From: CAZUDO01 sp964618895
GTDB lineage: Bacteria > Desulfobacterota > Binatia > DP-6
DNA: 43,344 bases
Direction of reading: 5' to 3'
Assembly (NCBI GenBank): GCA_964618895.1
Contig: CAZUDO010000131.1
Span: 1-43,344 of the forward strand
Each line of letters starts with the position of its first letter. Within the stretch, counting starts at the first letter, position 1. Positions 28,945-36,869 of the stretch are shown piece after piece. Below the pieces are notes generated by a model. It saw only the letters and a program-made list of their open reading frames with translations. It had not been told where the DNA came from and did not search any database. A program made the translations under genes and the position numbers.

Positions 28945-30765
28945 CTACTCGAGCACGAACGCCCCGCTCGCTGACCCGACGCAGTCGATCACCACGTCGG
29001 ACCCGATCTGCCGGAACGGCGGCTCCAGCGGGCTCGGCGCCGGGTCGCCCGCGAGCGTCAGGCCGCAGTTGGTACACTCGACGTTCGTCCACGCCGGATC
29101 CGCGTGGCCGGGGCGGCTGCGCAACATGCCGTTCACCCAGTCGACGATGGTCGGCACGCCGCCGGTGGTGTCGGTGTACACCTTGTTGCTGCCCCACATC
29201 GTGTGCCGCGAGCCGGTGCCGATGTAGTAGCGGTAGCTCCGTGGCAACGTCGCCGCGGTGTCGATCGCCTGCGCCCGCATGGCGTCGGTGAAGGCGCAGC
29301 TCCCCTCCCACCAGGTGAGCGCGGCCAGCGGGTTGTTGCCGTTCAGCATCAGGTTGTAGAAGCCGGTCTGCCCACCGAAGCCGCCGTCGAACGCGGTCGA
29401 GTAGTGCGCCCAGTTGATGTCCGGGAAACGCCGGGACACCGCCTCGGTGTAGCCCGGGATACCGCCGCCCGACTCGACGACCTCGAGCAGCTCCGGAAAC
29501 TCCGGCGGCAGGTTGCCGACGAAGTTCCAGTTGGGGAAGTACTGGCGCAGGAAGTCCTGCGTGATCACCCCGTTGCCGGCGTCGGCCAGGACGTGGAACC
29601 GGGCCGCCGGCCAGGTCTGCGCGAGCACCGGCGCGTGGAACCAGGCGCCGTAGGCGCCGGCGCTGGAGCCGGTGACGAACACCGTCTCCGGGGTCAAGAA
29701 GTGCTCGCGCGCCCACTTCTCGACGATGCGCGCGTTGTGGTAGCCGCGATGCTCCACGTGCAACGGGTAGTCCTGCGCCGCGTCGCCGAAGTGCACGTCA
29801 CAGCTGCAGTACGACACGAACACGGTGTGCCAGTCGCGGAACGGGTTGGCGGGGTTGTTGCGGTCGGCGAAGCCGCGCGTACCGCGGTTCGGATTGTCGC
29901 CGCCGGCCGGGTCGACGCTGGTGTCGCACACCGGCACGGAGCAGGTGAGCTGCTCCCAGCAGGCGCCACCGCCCTGGTAGTACACCACCAGCTTGTTCAC
30001 GGTGCCGCGCTTCACGAAGAAGTGGTAGGGCGAGCCGTTCATGCATACCGGCGTCAGCGTCCGGCCGAGATAGTCGGTGGACCCGGTCGGCGAGATGGTG
30101 GTGAAGTTCGCCGCATCGACGTGCGGCGACTGGGTGGTGTTGGTCACCACGTCCGCCGCCAGGGCCTCGACGCTGGCCACCAGGTCGCCCTCCGTGACGG
30201 CGGAGGGGCAATGCGGGTTGCCGTGCTCGCCGGTGCGGTCGAACAGCGTCAGGGCGCGGGCCCGCGTGGCGTCGCGGAGTACGCCGTCGGGGTCGGCGGA
30301 GGGGGAGCGGATGTAGCGTCCCTCGGCGCGCAGGAGGCGCGAGCACGCGAGGGCCGCCGCCCGGAGCATGCGGGCCGCGCACGCCCGCTCCGGCGGCCGG
30401 CGGACGCTGCCCGCGAGCTGCCGCACCATGGCGTCGACCGCGGTGTCGATCTGCTGTCGCATCTCGACTGCCGACAGCGTGGTCTCGGCGCACTCCGCGC
30501 CCTCGGCCGCCGCCACCGACTCGGCGAACGCCCACCGCGCGTCGAGGCGGGCGCCTTCGCGCGCGACCAAGCGGTCCCGGCGCTGGCCATGCCCGTTGTG
30601 CAGCAGCACCGCCGAGGCACCGAGCGCCATCTCGCAGTAGCGGCCCACCGCCGCCTGCTTCGCACTCACGCACGCGTTGGTGGGGTACGGGAAGCCGGCG
30701 GCCGCGGGACCGGCGCCCACCAGGGCCGCGGCGACTCCGATGACGACACTCGTGTAATGACGCAT
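28945..30765 (-). CDS. Secreted pectinacetylesterase-like alpha/beta hydrolase
   Basis: 606 aa from ATG 30765, with GGAGG 9 nt upstream. Signal peptide about 1-25 (VVIGVAAALVGAGPAAA). Residues about 25-215 form a helical Cys-containing region. From about residue 225 the pectinacetylesterase/NOTUM-type fold is visible: VYYQGGGACWEQLTC (oxyanion region), NPFRDWHTVFVSYCSCDVHF, and the nucleophile elbow TGSSAGAYGAW with Ser368. The later segments HYSTAFDGGFG and GTGSRHTMW fit the Asp and His of the triad. It likely removes acetyl or acyl esters from polysaccharides outside the cell. It is the next minus-strand gene upstream of the collagen-like gene, 238 nt away. Confidence 0.85.
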   Translation of the reverse strand: MRHYTSVVIGVAAALVGAGPAAAGFPYPTNACVSAKQAAVGRYCEMALGASAVLLHNGHGQRRDRLVAREGARLDARWAFAESVAAAEGAECAETTLSAVEMRQQIDTAVDAMVRQLAGSVRRPPERACAARMLRAAALACSRLLRAEGRYIRSPSADPDGVLRDATRARALTLFDRTGEHGNPHCPSAVTEGDLVASVEALAADVVTNTTQSPHVDAANFTTISPTGSTDYLGRTLTPVCMNGSPYHFFVKRGTVNKLVVYYQGGGACWEQLTCSVPVCDTSVDPAGGDNPNRGTRGFADRNNPANPFRDWHTVFVSYCSCDVHFGDAAQDYPLHVEHRGYHNARIVEKWAREHFLTPETVFVTGSSAGAYGAWFHAPVLAQTWPAARFHVLADAGNGVITQDFLRQYFPNWNFVGNLPPEFPELLEVVESGGGIPGYTEAVSRRFPDINWAHYSTAFDGGFGGQTGFYNLMLNGNNPLAALTWWEGSCAFTDAMRAQAIDTAATLPRSYRYYIGTGSRHTMWGSNKVYTDTTGGVPTIVDWVNGMLRSRPGHADPAWTNVECTNCGLTLAGDPAPSPLEPPFRQIGSDVVIDCVGSASGAFVLE

Positions 30766-31003
30766 CTGCAATATCCTCCGTGAGAGGTGATCCGCTATCG
30801 CCCGCAACCCGGTATGTCAATGAAAAAAGCAGGGCACCGGGCGAACTCGGCGAGGCCGCCGGCCTGTGATAGGGGCTTCTCCCGGGTCCTCCGGGCAGGC
30901 CGCCAGCGTCCGCTCGTCGGCGAGCGGCGTATCACCGAACGTGTCGCTCGTCCGGAAGGGCAGCAGGAGGCGCGCTGCGGAAGTCGGCTCCTCCCCCGGC
31001 GTC

Positions 31004-31697
31004 TCAGCTCGAGTGGCGGCGGCCCGCGGGGCGCTCCGCACGATCGCATGGCGACGGCGCTTCGTCGACGACATAGAGCGGCCTCCGCTTCACCTCGTCG
31101 TATATCCGGCCAATGTACTCGCCAATCACGCCGAGCATGAGTAGGATCGCGCCGCCGAGAAAGGTGATCGACACGATGGTCGACGCCCAGCCACTGATCG
31201 CGTTGGTGGTGAAGAGCCGCTCGTAGAGGACCCAGACGCCGACGGCCATCGATGCAACAGACACGGCGCTGCCGCCGAAGAAGGCGACGCGCAGGGGCAG
31301 CCTCGAGAACCCGACCTTGATGACCCGCTCGCTCATCAAGGAGAAGTTCCCGGCGCCCGGCGGCAGGTCGACCTCGGCGACGCGGCGCATGATCGCATAG
31401 AAGGCCTTGAACGCGACCCGCTTCCAGACGCCTTCCTGCCGACTGCGCTTGACCGCATAGACCACGTCCCAGCCTTCGCGCCACTCGCTCACCAGAGCCG
31501 GGATCACCTCGGGTGGATCTTGCAGGTCGCCATCCATCATGACGGTCAATTCGCCCGACGCCCGGTCGATGCCCGCAGAGAGCGCGACCTGGTGCCCGAA
31601 GTTGCGCGACAGGGTGATCACCTGAACGCGAGGATCGCGGAGATGCTCGGCGTGCGCCTGCTTGAAACTGAAATGAACGGCCGGGGAATCGGATTCG
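31004..31697 (-). pseudogene. Polyprenyl-phosphate glycosyltransferase (GtrB/DPM1-like) with deletions
   Basis: The frame reads VITLSRNFGHQVALSAGIDR, VMMDGDLQDPPEVIPALVSE and GWDVVYAVKRSRQEG, typical of GT2 polyprenyl-phosphate sugar transferases, and ends with two membrane helices and GVIGEYIGRIYDEVKRRPLY. Two parts are missing. The N-terminal sugar-nucleotide strand is cut at a DDES relic of the DDGS motif, directly after the stop of the upstream gene. About 50-60 residues are also missing between LMSERVI and VGFSRLPLRV, where the family has the R-x-LRG-x-VxW-x-G region. It is probably non-functional. Confidence 0.75.
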
Positions 31698-32907
31698 TCA
31701 TCTCGGGCTCTGTGTCGTCGCGGCGGGGGCGGAGCGCGAGCGGAGGACCCGCAACACGCCGAGGAAGAGCACGGCGCACCACGCGCTCCCCGCCAGCGCC
31801 ACGCCGCCGAGGAATCCGGGGGCACGATAGCTGAACTCCGCGCGATGATCGCCGGGCCCCACGAGCACCCCGCGAAGGTGGTAGTTGACCTGTCGCAGCG
31901 GGCGCGGGCTGCCGTCGACCGTCACCCGCCAGCCGGGCGCGAACGCATCCGCGAGGACCAGCAGCGAGGGGGACGTGACGTTGAACTCCACGTCGACACG
32001 CTCCGACACATCACGCGTGATCCGTGCGGGCTCGAGCGGAAGGCGTGGCCCCACGGCGAGGACCGATGCGTCATCGGACGCGGAGGTCGAGAGCATGACC
32101 GCCTCGTAGCGCGGCGCGAACTCGTCCCCGAGAATCGTCGCGAGCGCCTCCTGCTCATCGGCCACCAGCCGGGCGTGAGAGACTGTGTAGGCACGAGGAA
32201 CGGTGCTCGGGTTCGCGTAGACGTCGTAGCCGGCGAAGCGTCCTAGCCAGCCGTAGGCCGGCTCCCGCGCTGGAGGCGGGGAGTCCACCGGAAGGACCAG
32301 CGTGCGGGTCGCGACGGATCCAGCAGTGTGGGCCGCACGAGGTGGCCCGGCAGCCGCACCCGTCCGTCGAAGAATGTGCATTCGGTGCCGCTGGGCGGCG
32401 ACATGCCGGCGACGGCGCGCAGATAGACGCCGAACCGCCGCGCGCACAGCACCTCGTAGTCCTGCACCATACGAAGCTGCCGCATCATGCCCTGCCTGGG
32501 CCAGACGCCGAAGTCGATTGGCGCGCAGGGCACTGCCGTGCGACCGTCGCCATTGGCCTTCTCGAGCACATCGAACAAGCCGGGCGGCCCAGCGAGGAAC
32601 GAGGGCGGCACCGTCCATGGGACGAAGGAATCGTAGCGCAGCGGCACGACCATGGCGCTCACCACGAAGCACAGGCCGACGCCCTCGATCACATGCGGCG
32701 GGATCGGGCACGCGTCCCCCCGAACCGCGCGAGCGCCGTCAAGCCCAGGCCGGCGGCGATCGCGGCGAAGAACGCTACCAGCACGATCAGCCGCGCGGGA
32801 AAGCGGAACATCGCGAACCCGGGGATCCAGCGATAGAGGAAGAACCACGGCGTCAAGCGCCCCAGCATCAGCGTTCTCCCGGTTGTCGTTTCTACGGACC
32901 CCCCCAC
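31698..32907 (-). pseudogene. YfhO-like membrane protein, N-truncated and frameshifted
   Basis: Three successive frames are needed. 32907-about 32700 gives TPWFFLYRWIPGFAMFRFPA, then RLIVLVAFFAAIAAGLGL. About 32700-32300 gives VIEGVGLCFVVSAMVVPLRY and TECTFFDGRVRLP. About 32330-31698 gives YDVYANPSTVPRAYTVSHAR, LLVLADAFAPGWRVTVDGS and VNYHLRGVLVGPGDHRAEFS. The order matches the C-terminal half of YfhO-family multi-spanning proteins, which normally exceed 700 aa. Two frameshifts and loss of the N-terminal half make it a relic. With the adjacent glycosyltransferase it points to a lost envelope glycosylation locus. Confidence 0.7.
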
Positions 32908-32950
32908 GCGTTACCGAGCCGGTCTACGAGAGGACGAGGGTGTGGACGAA

Positions 32951-32966
32951 ACAACCGTTTGGTTGT
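32951..32966. promoter_or_regulatory. Inverted repeat upstream of hicA, candidate autoregulatory operator
   Basis: ACAACC and GGTTGT flank a 4-nt spacer (ACAACCGTTTGGTTGT). The site ends 11 nt before the preferred hicA start at 32978. HicB proteins with a DNA-binding domain usually repress their own operon through such a palindrome; the role here is inferred from position and symmetry only. Confidence 0.45.
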
Positions 32967-32977
32967 ACCCTTCCGAC

Positions 32978-33166
32978 GTGTCATCGAGAGAGGTGATACG
33001 AGCCCTCAAGACGGCCGGCTGGACGCTTGCCCGGTCGAAAGGCTCGCACCACCACTACCGCCACCCAACCAGGCCAGGTCTGGTGACGGTTCCACATCTG
33101 CGCAAGGACATCCCGATGGGAACGCTCCGATCGATCGAGCGCCAATCGGGCGTGAAGCTGGCATAG
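32978..33166 (+). CDS. hicA: HicA-type toxin (mRNA interferase)
   Basis: 62 aa from GTG 32978; another in-frame GTG at 32942 would add 12 residues and run through the inverted repeat, so it is less likely. The double-stranded RNA-binding-like fold is visible: SSREVIRALKTAGWTLARSK, then GSHHHYRHP with the catalytic His-containing GSHHxY motif, then VTVPHLRKDIPMGTLRSIER. HicA cleaves mRNA independently of ribosomes and is neutralised by HicB. Length and motif order are complete, so it is probably active. hicB starts 18 nt downstream. Confidence 0.9.
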   Translation: MSSREVIRALKTAGWTLARSKGSHHHYRHPTRPGLVTVPHLRKDIPMGTLRSIERQSGVKLA

Positions 33167-33184
33167 ATCGGGAAGGGGTTGATC

Positions 33185-33595
33185 ATGGAGTACATCGGCA
33201 AGGTCACCCGCGAAGGCAAGAACTGGCTCGTCGAGTTCGTCGACTGTCCCGGCTGCCAGACGTTTGGGCGCAGCCGCGGCGAAGCTCTCACGATGGCGCG
33301 CGAAGCGCTCGAGGGTTGGCTCGAGGTCCACCTCATCGACGGCGCGGCGCCCCCGCGTCCGAAGCGTCGTAGGGGCGCCGCGGTCGTCATCGGCTCGAGG
33401 CTCTCCGTCGCGTTGCAGATCAGGTGGTTGCGCGAGGATCTCGGCCTCACCCAGGCACAACTTGCCAAGCGCGTCGGCGTCTCTCAGCAACAGGTGGCCA
33501 AGTTGGAAAACCCAGCGGCCAACCCATCGCTCGCGACCCTCGAATCGATCGCGAAGGGGGCGGGCGCTGTCCTCGACGTGAAACTGGTCGCGTGA
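33185..33595 (+). CDS. hicB: HicB-type antitoxin with C-terminal HTH
   Basis: 136 aa from ATG 33185, with AAGGGG 8 nt upstream. The N-terminal half is the partial RNase H-like HicB fold (YIGKVTREGKNWLVEFVDCP, FGRSRGEALTMAREALEGWL). A basic linker (PRPKRRRG) leads to an XRE-type helix-turn-helix (LREDLGLTQAQLAKRVGVSQ, QQVAKLENPAANPSLATLES). The HTH implies autoregulation of the hicAB operon. The order toxin then antitoxin is usual for HicAB. An R repeat element begins 18 nt after the stop. Confidence 0.92.
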   Translation: MEYIGKVTREGKNWLVEFVDCPGCQTFGRSRGEALTMAREALEGWLEVHLIDGAAPPRPKRRRGAAVVIGSRLSVALQIRWLREDLGLTQAQLAKRVGVSQQQVAKLENPAANPSLATLESIAKGAGAVLDVKLVA

Positions 33596-33613
33596 TCGGC
33601 GCTCACCAGGGCG

Positions 33614-33706
33614 GTCCGTAGTCGGGATTACGGGGGAAAGTTGACGGAACACCCCAAGTCGGACACACCGTTGTAGGCCCTTCTGCCCTTCCCCCGGCTC
33701 GCGCGG
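33614..33706. repeat. R repeat element, copy R0 (sub-family A)
   Basis: 93 bp, nearly the same sequence as 36577-36660: both begin GTCCGTAGTCGGGAT, contain CCCAAGTCGGACAC and GTTGTAGGCCC, and end GGCTCGCGCGG. Small indels separate them. The core GTTGACG starts 26 nt from the left edge. The copy lies between the end of hicB and a decayed SnoaL-like gene. Confidence 0.85.
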
Positions 33707-33709
33707 GGC

Positions 33710-34350
33710 GGATAGCGGCGTCCACTTCCTGCACGAGCAGCGACACCGCCTCAGCCACCTTCACGCCGCCGTCCCACACTGCGCGATCGATCCGGAAGAG
33801 AGCCAGCCGCTCACCGGCCGTCGCCCGCACCGTGACGGTGGGCCGGAAGCCCTGCTCGAACAGGACCCGGCTGTTCGCGATCGCCAGCTCGATGCCGCCG
33901 TGGGTCCGCAGCCCGCGGCGGCGATCGTCGAAGACGCCCGGCGCGAAGAGGTCGCGGAACGTCTCCCAATCGCCCGCCGTGCCGTACTGGAGTCACCCAT
34001 CGCTGTGTCGCGTCGCGGCGTTCGGCGGGATGCGGAGCGGATCGGGGCGGAGCTCCTCCAGCCGCGCGACGGCCTTGTCGAGATCCTCGACCTCGAAGCG
34101 CTCTACGACGTCGATGCGGTCGCCGCGACAGCGCAGGAGCACCACGTACAGGGACTCGAACTCACCACCCTCGGTGTTGGTTCCCCGCGTGCTGCTGACG
34201 AACACCGCTGCGGACGACGCGCTGGCCTTGCCGCAAACTGACTGCTGGATGGAGTCTCGCCCGCATGCCGGGGCGTGACCGCGATGCCCGTCCCGTCGAT
34301 CCAGGCGAACCGGTGACGTCCAGCTTTGAGAACGATGAAAGCGTCGAGAC
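33710..34350 (-). pseudogene. C-terminal fragment with SnoaL/NTF2-like domains, in-frame stop
   Basis: Minus-strand reading gives FIVLKAGRHRFAWIDG, then (other frame) GEFESLYVVLLRCRGDRIDV, VERFEVEDLDKAVARLEELR, PDPLRIPPNAATRHSDG and a TGA. After the TGA, in the same frame, come TAGDWETFRDLFAPGVFDDR, RRGLRTHGGIELAIANSRVL and ALFRIDRAVWDGGVKVAEAV. GDWxxFRxLFAPxxxFDDRRRG and the DRIxxxExFExxDLDxAxARLEEL block are typical of the paired SnoaL-like modules that end some bacterial cyclase/ATPase regulators. The stop codon, a likely frameshift near 34260 and the missing N-terminus show that it is a relic. It may belong with the cyclase fragment at 36077. Confidence 0.6.
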
Positions 34351-34589
34351 CTTCGCAGGCGCGTACCGAGGCCCGCGAACGGCGAGACCTGACACACACC
34401 GAGGCTGCCCCGGCGGCGGGAGTACTTTGGGCTCGAGCAGCATTCCCGAGCCCGCGCCATTCGACGATTGTCCCGCTCTGCGAGCGCTTGGCTTTCGATG
34501 AGTTTCGATGCTCAACCGGCACCAGTGGACGACCACGCCGAAGAGCCCGAACACCACCCGCGCAATCGCTTGATTACGCAGCGAAAAAG

Positions 34590-34636
34590 AGCGGGCGACC
34601 GGGGTCGAACCGGCGACGTCCAGCTTGGGAAGCTGA
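34590..34636 (-). tRNA. 3' half of a tRNA-Gly (anticodon CCC), truncated
   Basis: The minus strand has a 17-nt anticodon arm (stem TCAGC/GCTGG, loop TTCCCAA, anticodon CCC complementary to 34627-34629), a short variable region, a T arm with the TTCGACC loop (stem GCCGG/CCGGT), and the 3' acceptor strand CGCCCGC plus discriminator T at 34590. The matching 5' acceptor strand and D arm are absent; the sequence 5' of the anticodon stem is unrelated. A 3' tRNA half next to an integrase remnant is the usual scar of an element that integrates into tRNA genes. Confidence 0.75.
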
Positions 34637-34699
34637 TCAAGAACCCAAGCAAGACGGGGGCCGTATCAGGAATTTCACGGTTCTTGCCCCTTCGGAGTG

Positions 34700-34915
34700 C
34701 CCCCGGATGCCCTGCTGTGCCCTGCTGTGCCCTGGTGTACTGCCACCAAAACTGCCACCAGAATCAACCTGCTTCACCGCATCGTGAAGATGCGCCGGAG
34801 ATAGGTGCGCGTAGCGCAGCGTCACCCCCATCAAGTCGCGGAGCACTTTTCAGTCCACGCCGGCGATCGCAGCCGCGACGCGAAAACGTGTGGCGGAGGT
34901 CGCCACCGTAGCGTC
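34700..34915 (-). pseudogene. C-terminal remnant of a tyrosine recombinase (phage/island integrase)
   Basis: DLRHTF (34884-34901) is the box II arginine motif. After frame changes the minus strand continues IAGVD, LRDLMGVTLRYAHLSP and AHLHDAVKQVD. RYAHLSPxHLxDAV is the conserved active-site tyrosine region; the Tyr codon is 34811-34813. The distance between the two motifs is about 27 codons, a few shorter than in XerD-type enzymes, and at least one frameshift and a stop lie between them. The N-terminal two thirds are missing. It sits directly upstream, on the same strand, of the tRNA-Gly 3' half. Confidence 0.75.
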
Positions 34916-35001
34916 GGATCGCGCACGACGCAGCGCCTCGAAGCGCGCCCGCGCGTCCTCCGGGTGTGCGGTCTCGAAGACCTCACGCGGTGAGCCCCTT
35001 C

Positions 35002-35030
35002 TTGATGAGTTCACCTGACGGGTGTATCCT
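35002..35030 (+). promoter_or_regulatory. Candidate sigma-70 promoter of the RelE/HigB-XRE operon
   Basis: TTGATG (35002-35007) and TATCCT (35025-35030) are separated by 17 nt. The spacer contains CACC-TGACG-GGTG, a possible operator for the XRE antitoxin. The -10 box ends only 11 nt before the ATG at 35042 and no Shine-Dalgarno sequence is present, so the transcript may be nearly leaderless. Confidence 0.4.
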
Positions 35031-35041
35031 GTGAGCGCTCG

Positions 35042-35320
35042 ATGATCCACCGGGTAGAGATCAGCAGGCTCGCGGCGAAGCAGCTGCGCAAGCTGCCGCG
35101 TCACATCGTGCACAACCTGATGATCTGGGTCCTGGCGGTCGAACAGGATGGCCTCGAAGCGGTGCGCAAGGTGTCTGGCTACCACGACGAACCATTGAAG
35201 GGAGATCGCATCGGCCAGCGGTCGATCCGGTTGAGCCGCGCCTACCGCGCCATCTACGAGATCAAGGGAAACACCGCCGCGTTCGTGTCCGTCGAAGAAG
35301 TCAGCAAGCACGGGTATTGA
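35042..35320 (+). CDS. RelE/ParE-superfamily toxin (HigB-like)
   Basis: 92 aa. The fold is recognisable from HRVEISRLAAKQLRKLPRHI, LKGDRIGQRSIRLSRAYRAI and the C-terminal strand VSVEEVSKHGY, all common in RelE/HigB-type ribosome-dependent mRNA endonucleases. Basic residues in the third block and the terminal His-x-Tyr fit the active-site region. Length is normal. Toxin precedes antitoxin, as in HigBA. It is intact and lies 13 nt upstream of its XRE partner. Confidence 0.88.
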   Translation: MIHRVEISRLAAKQLRKLPRHIVHNLMIWVLAVEQDGLEAVRKVSGYHDEPLKGDRIGQRSIRLSRAYRAIYEIKGNTAAFVSVEEVSKHGY

Positions 35321-35332
35321 CGGGAGGCATCC

Positions 35333-35653
35333 ATGCGCAAGACCAAGGCAACCAAGTCCGCGGCGATCAAGCTGCTGGAGCAGATTTCGGGGGGGCCGCT
35401 CAGTCTGGGCAAGGCCATCGAGTCGGTCCGTAGGAGCGAGGATCTTTCGCAGGACGAGTGCGCCAGGAGGCTCGGGGTCTCGAAGTCGCATCTGTGCGAC
35501 GTCGAGAAGGGGCGGAAGACCGTGAGCCCCGAGCGGGCCGCGAAGTGGGCGCGCGTGCTCGGCTACCCGGAATCCGTCTTCGTTCGTCTCGCCATCCAGG
35601 CCGAGTTGGATGCCGCCGGCCTGCGATACAAGGTCGAGATCGAAGCCGCCTGA
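35333..35653 (+). CDS. XRE-family antitoxin (HigA-like)
   Basis: 106 aa with a central HTH (LGKAIESVRRSEDLSQDECA, RRLGVSKSHLCDVEKGRKTV). The N-terminal segment (KLLEQISGGPLSLG) and the C-terminal tail (YPESVFVRLAIQAEL) presumably contact the toxin. An AGGC/GGGAGG-type site lies just before the ATG. It is expected to neutralise the upstream RelE/HigB-like toxin and repress the operon. Confidence 0.88.
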   Translation: MRKTKATKSAAIKLLEQISGGPLSLGKAIESVRRSEDLSQDECARRLGVSKSHLCDVEKGRKTVSPERAAKWARVLGYPESVFVRLAIQAELDAAGLRYKVEIEAA

Positions 35654-35703
35654 CGCCGATGGTCGGCGACGACGGCACGATCGCCCGGCCCCACCAGCGC
35701 AGG

Positions 35704-36018
35704 TTACGATGCCACGACGAGGCGAGCGGGCCACCGTGCCCCGGTAGAGCGCGCGCCGACCACGAGCGTCGCGCACCCCGCGTCGACGGCGCGGCCGAGA
35801 TACCTCCACGCGAGCCGGCGCGGGAACCCGACGACGAACGCATAGCCGCCGCGCGGACGGTAGGTACGCCGCAAGCCGAACACCCGCTCCGCCACCAGCC
35901 GCTGCGGCCCGTAGAACTCGACGAAGCGGCCGACCGGGCAGAAGACGAGGTTGCGTTCCCCGGCGTGCGCGACGAATTGCCGGTACTGCGCCCCGCCCTG
36001 GGTCAGGGCACTTCCCAC
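35704..36018 (-). CDS. Small MutS domain I-like protein (DGR accessory MSL-like?)
   Basis: 104 aa from a GTG at 36018. AQYRQFVAHAGERNLVFCPV, then GRFVEFYGPQRLVAERVFGL, then GGYAFVVGFPRRLAWRYLGR mimic the MutS N-terminal mismatch-recognition domain (QYxxLKxxxPDxLLxFRVGDFYExxxxDA ... GxPxxxLxxYLxRLVxAG). Only this domain is present; the clamp and ATPase parts of MutS are absent. Single-domain MutS-like proteins are known as accessory genes of some diversity-generating retroelements, but no reverse transcriptase or template repeat is visible here. An orphan gene or another mobile-element function is equally possible. Confidence 0.5.
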   Translation of the reverse strand: MGSALTQGGAQYRQFVAHAGERNLVFCPVGRFVEFYGPQRLVAERVFGLRRTYRPRGGYAFVVGFPRRLAWRYLGRAVDAGCATLVVGARSTGARWPARLVVAS

Positions 36019-36076
36019 AGCCCCGCTCGCGAATCATCTGGTGCATCGCATCAGGCGCAAGCGACCGTGCCGAGGG

Positions 36077-36576
36077 TCACCCCCAGGCGTGCGAATTCAG
36101 CAGCTGGCTCTTGCCGGTGCCGGCGTCCGCCACCACGCCGACGACCTGTCCATGACCGGCGATCGCGGCGTCGAGGGCGCCCTCGAGCGTCGCCATCTCG
36201 CGGTCGCGGCCGACGAACTTCGAAAAGCCGCGCGCGCGGGAGACGTCGAGCCGCGTGCGCAGCGAGCCTATGCCCTGCAGCTCGTAGGCGCGGACCGGAG
36301 CGCTGACCCCATTCAGGTCGAACTCGCCCAGATCGCGCAGCTGGAAGTACCCCTCGACCAGGCGTGCGGTGTGCGCGGTCAGGCACGTGCTGTCGGCGGC
36401 GGCGCACGCTTCCATGCGTTGCGCGAGCCCCACGGTGTGCCCCTGCGCCGTGTAGTCCATGCGCAGGTCGTCGCCGATCCGGCCGACGACGACCTCACCC
36501 GAGTTGATCCCGATGCGCGTCGAGAGACTCACGCCGTGGGTGCGGCGCAGCTCGTCCGCGTGGCGTTTGAGCGTGT
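36077..36576 (-). pseudogene. Fragment of a class III cyclase-AAA ATPase regulator
   Basis: Minus-strand frame: LKRHADELRRTHGVSLSTRI, GINSGEVVVGRIGDDLRMDY, TAQGHTVGLAQRMEACAAAD, LRDLGEFDLNGVSAPVRAYE, GFSKFVGRDREMATLEGALD, and VVADAGTGKSQLL with a Walker A motif. This is the joint between the C-terminal half of a class III nucleotidyl cyclase and the start of an AAA-type ATPase, a known large regulator layout. The N-terminal half is replaced by R element R1 at 36577; the frame stops ten residues after Walker A. Both truncations make it non-functional. Confidence 0.8.
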
Positions 36577-36660
36577 GTCCGTAGTCGGGATAACCGGGGG
36601 TGTTGACGTAACGTCCCAAGTCGGACACCCGTTGTAGGCCCTTCCCCCCGGCTCGCGCGG
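36577..36660. repeat. R repeat element, copy R1 (sub-family A)
   Basis: 84 bp, sister copy of 33614-33706. The core GTGTTGACGTA (36600-36610) places GTTGACG 25 nt from the left edge. GTGTCCG (36575-36581) and CGGACAC (36622-36628) form a 7-bp inverted repeat. The left edge cuts the cyclase fragment and the right edge cuts a PIN-domain gene. Confidence 0.85.
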
Positions 36661-36830
36661 AGGCCGAACGCTTGAGTGCCGTGCATTCGGAGCGGCTTGG
36701 CACACGCAGCCTCGACGTTCTGCACGTCGCGGCGGCGATTGTTCTGGGACTCGCAGCGTTCCTCACCTTCGATCGCCGACAGGTGACACTGGCCCGAGCC
36801 GTGGGGTTGAAGGCCCCGGCGTTGGGATGA
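36661..36830 (+). pseudogene. C-terminal fragment of a PIN-domain (VapC-type) toxin
   Basis: The plus strand reads AERLSAVHSERLGTRSLDVL, then HVAAAIVLGLAAFLTFDRRQ, then VTLARAVGLKAPALG and a TGA at 36828. R-x-LDxLHxAAA and FxTFDxRQxxLA are the conserved last catalytic-Asp and C-terminal blocks of PIN nucleases. There is no start codon: the frame begins at the right edge of R1, so about the first 80 residues are gone. No antitoxin is adjacent. Confidence 0.78.
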
Positions 36831-36869
36831 CTGGTCCCCACGTCCGGGCGCGAGCCGTACGTGACGACG

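Noticed and set aside
34306..34345. A second tRNA-like stretch resembling the tRNA-Gly fragment.
   Set aside because: Only about 25 nt match and no arms pair properly; the minus strand there reads as protein-like text of the SnoaL-type relic.
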